Assembly: GCF_946885885.1 (NCBI RefSeq)
Contig: NZ_CAMPHN010000044.1
Location: forward strand, 1-29,905
DNA length: 29,905 bases
Origin: an uncultured Pseudomonas sp.
GTDB lineage: Bacteria > Pseudomonadota > Gammaproteobacteria > Pseudomonadales > Pseudomonadaceae
Reading direction: 5' to 3'
The notes beneath the pieces were generated by a model that worked only from the letters and a program-made list of their open reading frames with translations, did no database searches and was not told the DNA's origin. Numbering within the stretch: position 1 is the stretch's first letter; each line of letters begins with the position of its first letter. The position numbers and the translations under genes are program-made. Of this stretch, positions 22,098 through 29,801 are shown in pieces.

Positions 22098-24809
22098 TTA
22101 TACGCCGGGCGTCGGGCTGGTCCACTGGGTGATGAAGTCGCCGATTCTTTCCGCGATGCGGCTCTCGACCGTGCGCAAGCGCAGAATGGGAATGCCGCTT
22201 TTCGCTAGGACGCCATTCTTTAAGGCGTCCCGCGCCGCCTGATCGGACCGATCATGGAAACCACCATCGACCTCGATCACTCCCAGCGGGGTCTTGCCCA
22301 CCTTGAAATAGATCACGAAATCGCAACTGGCGCGCGCCATGAAGGCCCGCTCGCGGTCTGTCCAATCCTGGTTACTTGGCGATGCGATCTGATCCAGCTT
22401 GATCTGCGCGTGGTACATCAATGACTGGCACGCAGGGGCGGACAGCGCCTCGCGCAGCAGTTGCGCCATGATCTGCTCGGATCTGTAGCGTGAGTCGTCA
22501 GGCCGCAGGCGGGCGTCCAAGCGCGCCAGGGACAGGTCAAACTCCCGATACAGCAAGTCGAAGGCCGATACCACGGGGGCGCGCACGATCTGCTCCTCCT
22601 GCGCGTAATAGGTAACGTAGCGCATCAGAGCCGCGATGTGGCCATTGTTGCCGGTGAATACCTCGTCGCCCGTCACCAGGGTGAAGCGGTGCTTGGCCCG
22701 CGACACCGCCACGTTGATCATGCGTGGGTCATCGACGAAATCCAGGCGTTTACGCTCTTGGTTGTAGCGTTTCTTGTCCAGCACGGTGGTGAAGACGATC
22801 TCATCGCACTCCCGGCCCTGGAACTTGTGCACGGTGTCCTTGACGAAATCCGCCGGCAGGCGCGCGCCAGAGAGGTTGACCTGAGCCCGGAACGGAGCGA
22901 TGAAGCCACGACCGTTGCCATCCATCCCGACGGGCTCGCCCTCGTCTTCGAGCACCTTGAGCAAGGATTCCAGCTCCCGCAGGTTGGTGTTCTGGCGGGT
23001 GTGGTTGCCCTTGGCCGTCACCACCAGCCGCAAGGGCGCTTCGCCCTTGTCTTCGGTCATTGGCACCAGCGCATTGTTGTAGAACTGCTGGTTGCAGAAC
23101 TGGATGATCCTGGGGTGGCAGCGGTAATGTTCTTTCAGCAGGGTTCTGGGAAGGGCCTCCCTGAACACGCCGATGCACGAATCGAGCAGGCTGTGGCGCT
23201 CGCAATCGTAGGCCTCAGCGGGCGCCTGTAGGCCTAGTACCACAGGGATGTGCGCCAACTGGCGGTTGTCGCCGACGACGATCAAATTCCTCGCGCAGCC
23301 CAGCGCTAGAATGCCCGGCACGATGTCCTGCAGCGAGGCTTCGTCGATGATCACGTAGTCGAGGATTGCCCCCGGCGCGATCGAATTGACGATGGAGTGC
23401 GTGCCGCTGCCCAGAATCGGGAAGCGCTGCACGAAGGCATCAAACTGTTGACGGTACGTATTGGCATCGAAGCTGTCCGACGACGGTGTCTTGCGGTGTA
23501 GATGCTGCTTCAGGTGGCGCATCGATGCCGTTTTCAATTCATCCAGCAAGGCCGTGAAATTTCCGCGGGCCAGCGATTCGCGGCACGCCTGCAGCTCTGC
23601 TTCCGTGTCTTGCAACGCCTTGTCGTAATAGTGCATCTGCAGGGCATGAAAGACGGACAGGCGTGCATCGCCCTGAGCGAATGGCTTGGCGCGGAAAATC
23701 CTGAAGTTGAACAGCAGCTCGACGCGATCCTTGAGGCGGATGCGCTGCTCACCAAGATGGGCCAGGTAGGCCATCAGGTCCGCGGTCTTGCGCGGCGACA
23801 GTCCGTACCTGTCCAGCGAGTTGGCAGCCTGTATGCCGCTTTCTGCCTGCCATTGCTGCAGATAGCGTCGCTCGATGGTTAGTTCATCGACCTCGACCTG
23901 CAATTGCGCCGCCCGATTGTGGTCGTGCAAGTGCTGCCTCAAGCGGTCCAGCAAGGCTTGAATCTCGTCCAGCGTCGGTGCGGGCTCGGCCTCGCTCGAT
24001 GGCCAAGGCGGCAGGTCAGCGAAGAAGTCCTTGCGGTTGTCCTGGTTGCCGAGTTTGGCGATCAGGTGGCCCAGGCCGCATTTCTCCAGCTTCTCGTAGA
24101 CGTTTTCCACCGCCGCATTGTTGTTGGACAGCACCGCCACCGTCTGTCCGCGCAGCAGGATATTGGCGAGGATGTTGAGGATGGTCTGGGTCTTGCCGGT
24201 CCCCGGCGGGCCCTCGATCACGCTGACCTGCGCGAGGAAGGCTTGCTCGACCGCCGCGAGCTGGCTCTCGTTCAGCCCAAACGGATAGATAAGCCCCTGG
24301 CCCGGCGTCAGCGTGCCGTTGCGACCCGTACAATAGGCCTGCAAGGCGGTGTCGCCACTGGCGGGCAGTTTTTCCAATTGGCGCACGACATTGGCGGCGA
24401 TCTCACGGTCAGTCTTCGACTCGGCGCGATCCTGCCGGGCATTCGCCACGGCTGAGAGATAGTGAAAGACCGGCGCGTCCTTCATTGCCGTCGGCTCGGC
24501 AAAGCCGATGTCGTCCATCTTGTAAACATAGGGCTTGTTGGCGTCCGGATAGTGCACGACGGCATATCGCTCGCCGTAGATCGTAGCTTTGGCAATGGGC
24601 TTGACGATCATGCTGCCGGGCTTGGTCAGCAACATTTCACCCAACTCGCGGGTGGGAGAAACACGGCAGTCGCTGAGCGGGCGCGTGTAAGTTTTCTTGG
24701 AGGGGTAGTAACAGGTCAGTTGCAGGGCTTCGTACTTGTCGCTCCAGTAAATCGACCAGTCGCTAATCTTCGCGGTCTTGTCCTCACCACCCACCTGAAT
24801 CGAAACCAT
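22098..24809 (-). CDS. SF1 (UPF1/Dna2-like) helicase with DUF2726-like nuclease C-terminus
   Basis: 903 residues. Motifs in order: a Q-like motif GLNESQLAAV (178-187), Walker A GPPGTGKT (200-207), DEAS Walker B (489-492), GDNRQL motif III (513-518), EHYRCHPRI motif IV-like, KFQGRECDEI motif V-like, and AVSRAKHRF motif VI. Residues about 828-903 (DFVIYF..PLGVIEVDGG, then GIPILRLRT) resemble DUF2726, a restriction-endonuclease-like fold; D830, E846 and D848 could be active-site residues. A helix-rich insertion of about 200 residues lies between Walker A and DEAS. Helicase-nuclease fusions of this type occur in accessory and defence islands. The role here is unknown. It has no partner gene. Confidence 0.88.
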   Translation of the reverse strand: MVSIQVGGEDKTAKISDWSIYWSDKYEALQLTCYYPSKKTYTRPLSDCRVSPTRELGEMLLTKPGSMIVKPIAKATIYGERYAVVHYPDANKPYVYKMDDIGFAEPTAMKDAPVFHYLSAVANARQDRAESKTDREIAANVVRQLEKLPASGDTALQAYCTGRNGTLTPGQGLIYPFGLNESQLAAVEQAFLAQVSVIEGPPGTGKTQTILNILANILLRGQTVAVLSNNNAAVENVYEKLEKCGLGHLIAKLGNQDNRKDFFADLPPWPSSEAEPAPTLDEIQALLDRLRQHLHDHNRAAQLQVEVDELTIERRYLQQWQAESGIQAANSLDRYGLSPRKTADLMAYLAHLGEQRIRLKDRVELLFNFRIFRAKPFAQGDARLSVFHALQMHYYDKALQDTEAELQACRESLARGNFTALLDELKTASMRHLKQHLHRKTPSSDSFDANTYRQQFDAFVQRFPILGSGTHSIVNSIAPGAILDYVIIDEASLQDIVPGILALGCARNLIVVGDNRQLAHIPVVLGLQAPAEAYDCERHSLLDSCIGVFREALPRTLLKEHYRCHPRIIQFCNQQFYNNALVPMTEDKGEAPLRLVVTAKGNHTRQNTNLRELESLLKVLEDEGEPVGMDGNGRGFIAPFRAQVNLSGARLPADFVKDTVHKFQGRECDEIVFTTVLDKKRYNQERKRLDFVDDPRMINVAVSRAKHRFTLVTGDEVFTGNNGHIAALMRYVTYYAQEEQIVRAPVVSAFDLLYREFDLSLARLDARLRPDDSRYRSEQIMAQLLREALSAPACQSLMYHAQIKLDQIASPSNQDWTDRERAFMARASCDFVIYFKVGKTPLGVIEVDGGFHDRSDQAARDALKNGVLAKSGIPILRLRTVESRIAERIGDFITQWTSPTPGV

Positions 24810-25211
24810 ACATCCCTTATTTGTATGCGCACGGCATCCGGGTGCGCCTCACGGCGAACATCGAATGTCGTTAATTCTCCAATAAGGATCATCTTGCCAT
24901 CATTGCGTGTAGGGCCGATAGCCGGCTCATGCAGTTGGTCGTTTGCCAGTCCCTCAGCGCTTGCTTGAAGACGGAATGCTGTTCGACTTTAAGCCGAAAA
25001 GGGACGGATGAATCGCCACTAGTGTCCCGTCCACCATCATGTGTCGGTTTAATGCCGGCCCCTCCCACGGACTGCGACAAATGATTCGTGTCGCGACACT
25101 AGTGTCGTAGGCGCAGCCAAGCATCGCCTTTGGGTCGACTCCGGCCTGTCACGACCGGCAGAGGCTGGTCAAAGCGGACGCTCGCACACGCCCGCTTATG
25201 GCCAGCAACCC
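24810..25211. other. Intergenic stretch with repeat relics
   Basis: No gene is supported. It contains TTCGTGTCGCGACA at 25085-25098, identical to 18367-18380 near hrpK. It also contains a GACTCCGGCCTGTC..GACCGGCAGA motif near 25138 that recurs in changed form near 25659. These look like decayed interspersed repeats. Confidence 0.45.
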
Positions 25212-25538
25212 TTAGATAAATATCTGCCGAGCTACGCCGCGCGGGATGCGGTTTCTACCTGGTAGTTGCTCCAGGCGCTGTTGCCATGCAGCGCGAGGGC
25301 TCAGAGTAGCGCTTGGTTTCGCCATTTTATCCGTTACAAGGGCCGCTTTCTCTGCTTTGGTCGCAGCTCTAAGCTCAGCGAGACTCGGTGTCTTTCGCAC
25401 AGGCTCAGCAGTCCCTTTTTCAATGGTCCGGAGGCAGAGCTTGCATGAAACCTGAGTAGCATCCTGGGTACTGCTCAGGTTCGAGCCGGTGCGTCCACAT
25501 GCGACATTTTCCGCGGACGCGGTGTAGTGAATAGCCAA
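25212..25538 (-). CDS. Small hypothetical protein, 108 aa, possible zinc-ribbon start
   Basis: The frame begins with TTG at 25538, supported by CAGGAGA 9 bases upstream. The N-terminus (MAIHYTASAENVACGRTG) and VSCKLCLRT place three Cys residues in a spacing that could bind a metal. The C-terminal half is Ala/Lys/Arg-rich and helical. No family is recognised with confidence. The local codon use looks coding, but the TTG start and isolated location leave doubt. Confidence 0.55.
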   Translation of the reverse strand: MAIHYTASAENVACGRTGSNLSSTQDATQVSCKLCLRTIEKGTAEPVRKTPSLAELRAATKAEKAALVTDKMAKPSATLSPRAAWQQRLEQLPGRNRIPRGVARQIFI

Positions 25539-26065
25539 CGTATTGTCTCCTGCATTTTCGGGCGCGGGATTCTACACGGTTGGACGATGTATCGAGCGGC
25601 TTAGCTAGGCTGCGATTCTGAATCGCCCTGCATTCGTCGGCGACGAGCGCTTCGTTGGCGACTCCTGCCTGTCCTGACCGGCAGAAATCAGCATCTGGGA
25701 CATTCACGACCCCAGTTGCCATGGCATAGGCTGAACCACCAAGGCTATTGACCCCGCTGCATCGGAGCCAAGGCTGTGTCTCTTGGTCGGCAGGTTGTCA
25801 TCCGGCAGCCATGAGGCCCGGTTGCCGACGAACCAGACAGAGGTAATAAGCCAGCAAGGTCAACCATGCGCCAAGCAGGATGGCCGGACCGCCCATTTGC
25901 GCGGCCATTAGCCCAGCGAGCAAACCACCAATCGAAGCCAAAGCGGGCTGCTGCTTCCGCGCGTTAGCCGCAAGCGGCGTCCGGCCGAGCTGGCGCTCCA
26001 GCCTGTTTTTAACGCCCCCTTTCTTTTCTAAAGAGGGGCAACGTAGGTCGTTTTTCAGCGGCCTG
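25539..26065. other. Intergenic stretch with a possible pseudogene remnant
   Basis: Over 500 bases without a clear gene. On the minus strand about 25798-25990 a frame reads GGLLAGLMAAQMGGPAILLG followed by a further hydrophobic stretch, which looks like the end of a small membrane protein. Its upstream part is non-coding in character and abuts the MITE remnant at 26041, so it may be a truncated gene. Confidence 0.3.
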
Positions 26066-26069
26066 CTAG
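26041..26069. repeat. MITE right-end remnant (25/29 bases)
   Basis: This segment matches 18101-18129, the right end of the 140-bp MITE plus its TTAG, at 25 of 29 positions. No left end is seen nearby, so it is a fragment. It overlaps the stop of the next gene. Confidence 0.7.
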
Positions 26070-26281
26070 CGGCGCAGGGCGCGATAGCCCAGCAGCAGGG
26101 CGGATACGCCAGCGAGGATGGCCGCACCTATCATCCCCACGAGCGGAATGATGCCGGCCATTTCGTCGTAACTGATCTTGAAAATCGGATCCTCTCTCAG
26201 GCGCATACCAATGCCGAAGTAAATCGCCAGGAACACCCCGACGCCGAAGCAGATAAGCAATACCTTGGCGGTGGTGTCCAT
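26066..26281 (-). CDS. Small two-helix membrane protein, 71 aa
   Basis: Starts at ATG 26281 (MDTTAKVLLICFGVG). Two hydrophobic segments, residues about 7-26 and 43-66, flank a polar loop (MRLREDPIFKISYDE) and the protein ends in RALRR. The ribosome site (GGA) is weak. No family is recognised. Its end overlaps a MITE remnant by four bases, so the last residues may be acquired. Confidence 0.5.
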   Translation of the reverse strand: MDTTAKVLLICFGVGVFLAIYFGIGMRLREDPIFKISYDEMAGIIPLVGMIGAAILAGVSALLLGYRALRR

Positions 26282-26478
26282 ACAGATTCCATATCGCGAA
26301 TGGGGTAGAGGCCCGGTAATACAACATGGCGGGCTCGGCCTGGTGATTCTAAACGCTAGACCAAGTCCGTGAAGACCGTGGCTAATGATGCAGATCAAGA
26401 TGGCCTTTTGGCGTCATTCTACAAGTTGCGTGCCAGATGCGTTCCGCAGCCCGGCAAAACGATGTTTACGGAGGCAGT

Positions 26479-26676
26479 ATGTTGCCGAAAAAGCTCCTGA
26501 CCGCTATCGCCGCCATTGTCTTCGCCATGGGTGCCCAAATGGCACCAGCGCAAAACCCGCTTCCGTCTACTACAGCGACCGGCGCCGAAACCGTTGCCCA
26601 CGGAGGCGGCTGCCGCAAGGACTCGCCTCCCGGACAATGCTGTCATGCGGGCTCTAAACCTTTTCACTGCCACTGA
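26479..26676 (+). CDS. Small secreted Cys/His-rich protein, 65 aa
   Basis: ATG 26479 is preceded by GGAGG at the right distance. Residues 1-25 (MLPKKLLTAIAAIVFAMGAQ and MAPAQ) are a signal peptide with a likely cut after AQ. The mature part is about 40 residues and ends with CRKDSPPGQCCHAGSKPFHCH, four Cys and three His that could bind a metal or form disulfides. A hairpin terminator follows. No function is known to me. Confidence 0.68.
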   Translation: MLPKKLLTAIAAIVFAMGAQMAPAQNPLPSTTATGAETVAHGGGCRKDSPPGQCCHAGSKPFHCH

Positions 26677-26696
26677 GTTGGCTATTTGATCCAGGG

Positions 26697-26724
26697 CCCG
26701 CCGGGGTGCTTGTGCGGCGGGTTT
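26697..26724 (+). terminator. Terminator-like hairpin after the small secreted protein gene
   Basis: A 7-bp stem, CCCGCCG and CGGCGGG, with an 11-base loop is followed by TTT. It lies 20 bases past the stop at 26676. Confidence 0.65.
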
Positions 26725-26961
26725 ACGGGGGATCTTCCGCAGGCTCCGCGCAATGCCGCTGCAACGCTTCCTGCGTTGCGATTTCTTTATAGCGACTGAC
26801 TCTCGATCCGGGACGACACGCCCACACCGAAGCGAGTACGAGTCGAACTGTTTTAGGCATTTATTTACCTATAGATAGTGATATTGAAATTTGATAGGCA
26901 GTTTATTGCCTTTTTATGAGGCTGCGGCTAATGTTTGGGCATCAAACTGCCGGTTCGCGCG
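26725..26961 (+). promoter_or_regulatory. AT-rich upstream region of hipA with candidate operator
   Basis: No gene is seen. From about 26855 the sequence turns AT-rich, unlike its surroundings, and holds TTGATA near 26891 and a T-rich -10-like stretch near 26911. An inverted repeat AGGCA-N6-TGCCT (26896-26911) lies between them, a plausible site for the HipB-like repressor. The arms are only five bases, so this is tentative. Confidence 0.35.
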
Positions 26962-28287
26962 ATGCACAAACTCACTCTGCAAATCTATATAGGCGGCCAA
27001 TGGCAAGACGCCCTCGGGCTGGGCTTTGAACAGCCTGGCCTCGGCCTAGACGAAGCCTGTGCCTATGGTTACGAACAGAACTATCTGGTCGACTCCCTGG
27101 GCGCCATGGGCAGCCGCCTTGGCCATGCAGTCAGCGCTACTGTGCCTCTCGGCTGGGATTCCTGGCGGAGCAAGCAAGCTCCCGCTTTTCTCTTCGATAT
27201 TGTGCCTTCGGGGGCTGCTCGGCGTTTTTTGCTGAAGCGCTTGATCGGCGAGCGGCCAGATAATCTGCATTTAGATCTGTTCCTGTTAAGGCGTTGCACG
27301 CCTGCACCCGTTGGAAATCTACGAATAAAGGAGTCTGTAGAGGCTATCGCGGATAGTCCTATTTTGGGTTTCTCGCGAGATGAGGTGGTTAGCCGCGATT
27401 CAGGGTTTCTGGAGTACGCCTATGAGCAGGGTGCTGCTATTGGCGGTGCCACTGGGGCAGGCGGTGAGGCTCCAAAGTTGCTGCTGACAGAAGACCGTCA
27501 GGGTGCCTTGTATCCAGATGCTGTATTGCCTGATGCCGATGCTATGCAGCACTGGTTTGTGAAGTTCGCACGTAACAAAGCCAGCCAGACTGACCAGGAT
27601 ATTCTCCGTAGCGAGTATTGCTTCTATCGAGCGGTTCATAAGCTCGGATTCGATACCGTTGCGGCTGAAGGGTTGGCATTGGAAGAGGGAAAAAAGCCCA
27701 GCCTTTGGATGCGTCGGTTTGATCGAGATGTCAGCGCAGTAGGGGTAGGCCGGATTGCCGTCGAGTCGATGTATTCACTGTCCGGCGTGACCGAACCGGA
27801 AAGCTATATGTTGCATTCCGACGTGCTGCGCAACCTGGTCGAGCTATGGAAAAGCGTTGGCCAGGAGGATCAGGTCGGTGACTTGGTGTTTGAGTATATG
27901 CGGCGTGATCTGCTGAACCAGATTGTGGGCAACTCCGATAACCATGGCCGCAATACATCCATTCTGCGCACCGAAACGGGTGTGAAGCTTGCCCCCATCT
28001 ATGACCTGGCTCCGATGGTGATGGATGATGAAGGAGTCACGCGCACAACAAAGTGGCCGAAGCACATTGAGTTAGCTGGTGAGGTCAACTGGAAACAGGC
28101 CTGCGCTGAAATGTCCGAATGGGTTAACCCCGATGAGCTGTTTGAGCGCCTAAGGGAGACAGCTCGATCCTTCCTGGGCTTGCCCGATATGCTGGGTGAC
28201 GATGGCTTGCCTGCTGCCACGATGAACCATCCGCGAATAGCCCTTCGTGACTTACCTAAACGACTCGGCAAGTGGGAGCTGATCTAA
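26962..28287 (+). CDS. hipA: HipA-family serine/threonine kinase toxin
   Basis: 441 residues from ATG 26962; an in-frame TTG at 26935 would add nine residues, and no clear ribosome site decides. Kinase signs: a Gly-rich loop segment GGATGAGGEAPKLLL, the ATP-binding Lys in HWFVKF, MRRFDR, the catalytic loop VGNSDNHGRN, and the metal-binding LAPIYDLAPM. HipA kinases phosphorylate translation targets such as GltX and cause growth arrest. The hip gene order is toxin first, opposite to E. coli hipBA. Its GC content appears lower than that of the hrp genes, consistent with separate acquisition. Confidence 0.9.
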   Translation: MHKLTLQIYIGGQWQDALGLGFEQPGLGLDEACAYGYEQNYLVDSLGAMGSRLGHAVSATVPLGWDSWRSKQAPAFLFDIVPSGAARRFLLKRLIGERPDNLHLDLFLLRRCTPAPVGNLRIKESVEAIADSPILGFSRDEVVSRDSGFLEYAYEQGAAIGGATGAGGEAPKLLLTEDRQGALYPDAVLPDADAMQHWFVKFARNKASQTDQDILRSEYCFYRAVHKLGFDTVAAEGLALEEGKKPSLWMRRFDRDVSAVGVGRIAVESMYSLSGVTEPESYMLHSDVLRNLVELWKSVGQEDQVGDLVFEYMRRDLLNQIVGNSDNHGRNTSILRTETGVKLAPIYDLAPMVMDDEGVTRTTKWPKHIELAGEVNWKQACAEMSEWVNPDELFERLRETARSFLGLPDMLGDDGLPAATMNHPRIALRDLPKRLGKWELI

Positions 28288-28554
28288 ATGGATGCCATTG
28301 AGCGCAACCAGGTTTTGACCGAGTTACAGCGACAGCTGGCCACCGGCGAAATTACCATCGGCGCTGCGGTGCGGCGGCTGCGTAAAGAGGTGACGGGCTT
28401 GCAACAGGCGCGCTTCGCTCAGATGTGCAAGCTCTCACTACGTGCCCTGCGCCAGCTGGAGCATGACGAAAGCAACCCCACCGTGCAGACCTTGAACAGC
28501 GTGTTCAATCCCTTTGGCATGCAGGTTGGTATCGTGCCGAAGGTTTCACGCTGA
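28288..28554 (+). CDS. hipB: HipB-like helix-turn-helix antitoxin
   Basis: 88 residues with a Cro/C1-type helix-turn-helix: QQARFAQMCKLSLRALRQLE, then NPTVQTLNSVFNPFGMQVG, as in HipB antitoxins. Its ATG follows the hipA TAA with no gap (TAAATG), so the two are translationally coupled. The N-terminal 30 residues form an extra helix (NQVLTELQRQLATGE). It is expected to neutralise HipA and repress the promoter. Confidence 0.85.
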   Translation: MDAIERNQVLTELQRQLATGEITIGAAVRRLRKEVTGLQQARFAQMCKLSLRALRQLEHDESNPTVQTLNSVFNPFGMQVGIVPKVSR

Positions 28555-28571
28555 GTGCATCCTGATTATCC

Positions 28572-28588
28572 CAACGGCCTGTTAGGCG
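28572..28588. repeat. Second MITE right-end remnant (17 bp identical)
   Basis: CAACGGCCTGTTAGGCG equals 18116-18132, the outer ten bases of the 140-bp MITE plus its flank. Sharing of flanking GGCG as well suggests recombination or a common insertion target rather than a free-standing insertion. Confidence 0.6.
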
Positions 28589-28682
28589 TATGAAGCGCCC
28601 GGTCGACGATTACTGTTCACTGAGTGCTTGACTGGCGGAATGGATCAGGCGATTTGCCGAGCCGTTCCTTCGACGAGCGATG

Positions 28683-29072
28683 CTACTTAACGTGTCTGAT
28701 AGGACCAGAGTACTTCGCTATGGCTAGGTCGCTGGTGACCAGAATGAAACCTTCGGTGGCAGCTTGACCAATGAGCATTCGATCAAATGGGTCATTGTGA
28801 ATGGGGGGCAGAGCCGCTGCTGTAGTGCCATGCTGTCCCGTCATCGTCAACTCTTGGTAACCCGCATCGAGCAAGGCTCTTCTGAGCACCGCCGGGTCGA
28901 ACTGGAAATTGGCTTTGCCCATGGCGTTCTTGATACCCACCTCCCAGATGCTCGCTGCGCTGAAGAGCAACTCGTTGTCTCTGTCGTCGATCAGCTCAGC
29001 CGCTTCGGTTGGTAGCGAGAAGGGGGCAGCACAGGCCCAAAGCAAAATATGGGTATCGAGCAGCAGCTTCAT
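28683..29072 (-). CDS. vapC: VapC-type PIN-domain ribonuclease toxin
   Basis: 129 residues, a typical PIN size. It begins MKLLLDTHILLW, and the conserved acidic residues are visible: D6, E44 (SIWEVGIK), D94/D97 (HNDPFDRMLI) and D115 (LVTSDLAI). PIN toxins cut RNA. The start overlaps the stop of the antitoxin gene by four bases. Confidence 0.92.
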   Translation of the reverse strand: MKLLLDTHILLWACAAPFSLPTEAAELIDDRDNELLFSAASIWEVGIKNAMGKANFQFDPAVLRRALLDAGYQELTMTGQHGTTAAALPPIHNDPFDRMLIGQAATEGFILVTSDLAIAKYSGPIRHVK

Positions 29073-29329
29073 GCGCCAAACATCGCCTCGATTTCATCCT
29101 GAAATGGGGTGTCGATGTCGTCTGGCACGCTGAACACGCCAGCAAGCATCCCAGTGCGAGCCTTAGTTTCTTGGCTGATCGATACGACCTTCACCATTGG
29201 TTTGCCCGCCTTCGCGATGATGAAAGGACGGCCTTGGCTAGCTTCGAGAATTAGCTGAGACAGGTGCGTCTTGGCGTCGTGGATGTTGACCGTTTTCGGG
29301 CTATTGCTGTTGAAGCTTTCGGTTTTCAT
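29069..29329 (-). CDS. Phd/YefM-family antitoxin paired with VapC
   Basis: 86 residues. The N-terminal half (TVNIHDAKTHLSQLILEA, then PFIIAKAGKPMVKVV) matches Phd/YefM DNA-binding antitoxins; the C-terminal half (GVFSVPDDIDTPFQDEIEAMF) is the toxin-binding tail. A palindrome 17 bases upstream is a likely operator. Overlap with vapC shows one operon. Confidence 0.92.
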   Translation of the reverse strand: MKTESFNSNSPKTVNIHDAKTHLSQLILEASQGRPFIIAKAGKPMVKVVSISQETKARTGMLAGVFSVPDDIDTPFQDEIEAMFGA

Positions 29330-29345
29330 GGTGGGATACCGGGTT

Positions 29346-29362
29346 GACTAACTTGGTTAGTC
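29346..29362. promoter_or_regulatory. 17-bp palindrome, probable antitoxin operator
   Basis: GACTAAC-TTG-GTTAGTC is a perfect 7-bp inverted repeat lying 16 bases before the antitoxin start. Phd/YefM proteins bind such palindromes to repress their own operon. Confidence 0.6.
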
Positions 29363-29399
29363 TATTCTTCGGTTCGCTTCCCCACAACTGTTTACGGGG

Positions 29400-29624
29400 C
29401 AGTCGTGTGGCGGGGGGATATGGACCGAACGCCATGTTTATACGGCTTCTGGTCAATGGCTCGCGGTAATTGAAATTCCACATCATCGAGCCGCTGGCGC
29501 GTACCCGAAGTTGCAGGCCGTCGCCATCGCTGAGGACGAAGTCTTTGCCAATTGGCTTGACCGCCTTGAGCTGGCGATCGGAAAGGCAGGCTGCATGAGT
29601 AGGTATGGGAGCTGCCTCTGACAC
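29400..29624 (-). pseudogene. Truncated P4-type tyrosine integrase (N-terminal fragment)
   Basis: The frame from ATG 29624 reads CLSDRQLKAVKP, then FVLSDGDGLQLRVRASGSMMW, and FGPYP, the N-terminal (DUF4102) arm-binding domain of P4-like integrases. After PYP, at about 29420, the similarity stops, and the open frame runs on into unrelated sequence that contains the antitoxin promoter. The catalytic domain with its Arg-His-Arg-Tyr residues is missing. It is positioned beside the ssrA 3' end, the usual place for an island integrase. The island can probably no longer excise by this enzyme. Confidence 0.8.
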
Positions 29625-29763
29625 AGTTTTGGTATCCGGAAAATAGCACTTGCCCGCTTGGTAGCTCCGGATATCCCCCGGGAGACCAAAGACGCCTGGA
29701 ACTCAAAAATCCTCCAAAGCCCACGAAAGCCCTGAAGCCCGCGTATTTACTGGATTTCAGGCA

Positions 29764-29790
29764 CAAAAAAAGACGTCCGTGGACGTCTTT
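29764..29790 (-). terminator. Terminator of ssrA
   Basis: AAAGACGTCC and GGACGTCTTT form a stem; on the minus strand it is followed by seven T residues in a row. It begins 12 bases past the tmRNA 3' end. Confidence 0.9.
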
Positions 29791-29801
29791 AGATGTTCAA
29801 A

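Noticed and set aside
25798..26127. 109-codon minus-strand frame as an intact gene
   Set aside because: Only the C-terminal part looks like protein; the first half runs through a MITE remnant and the neighbouring gene. It is listed as a possible remnant only.
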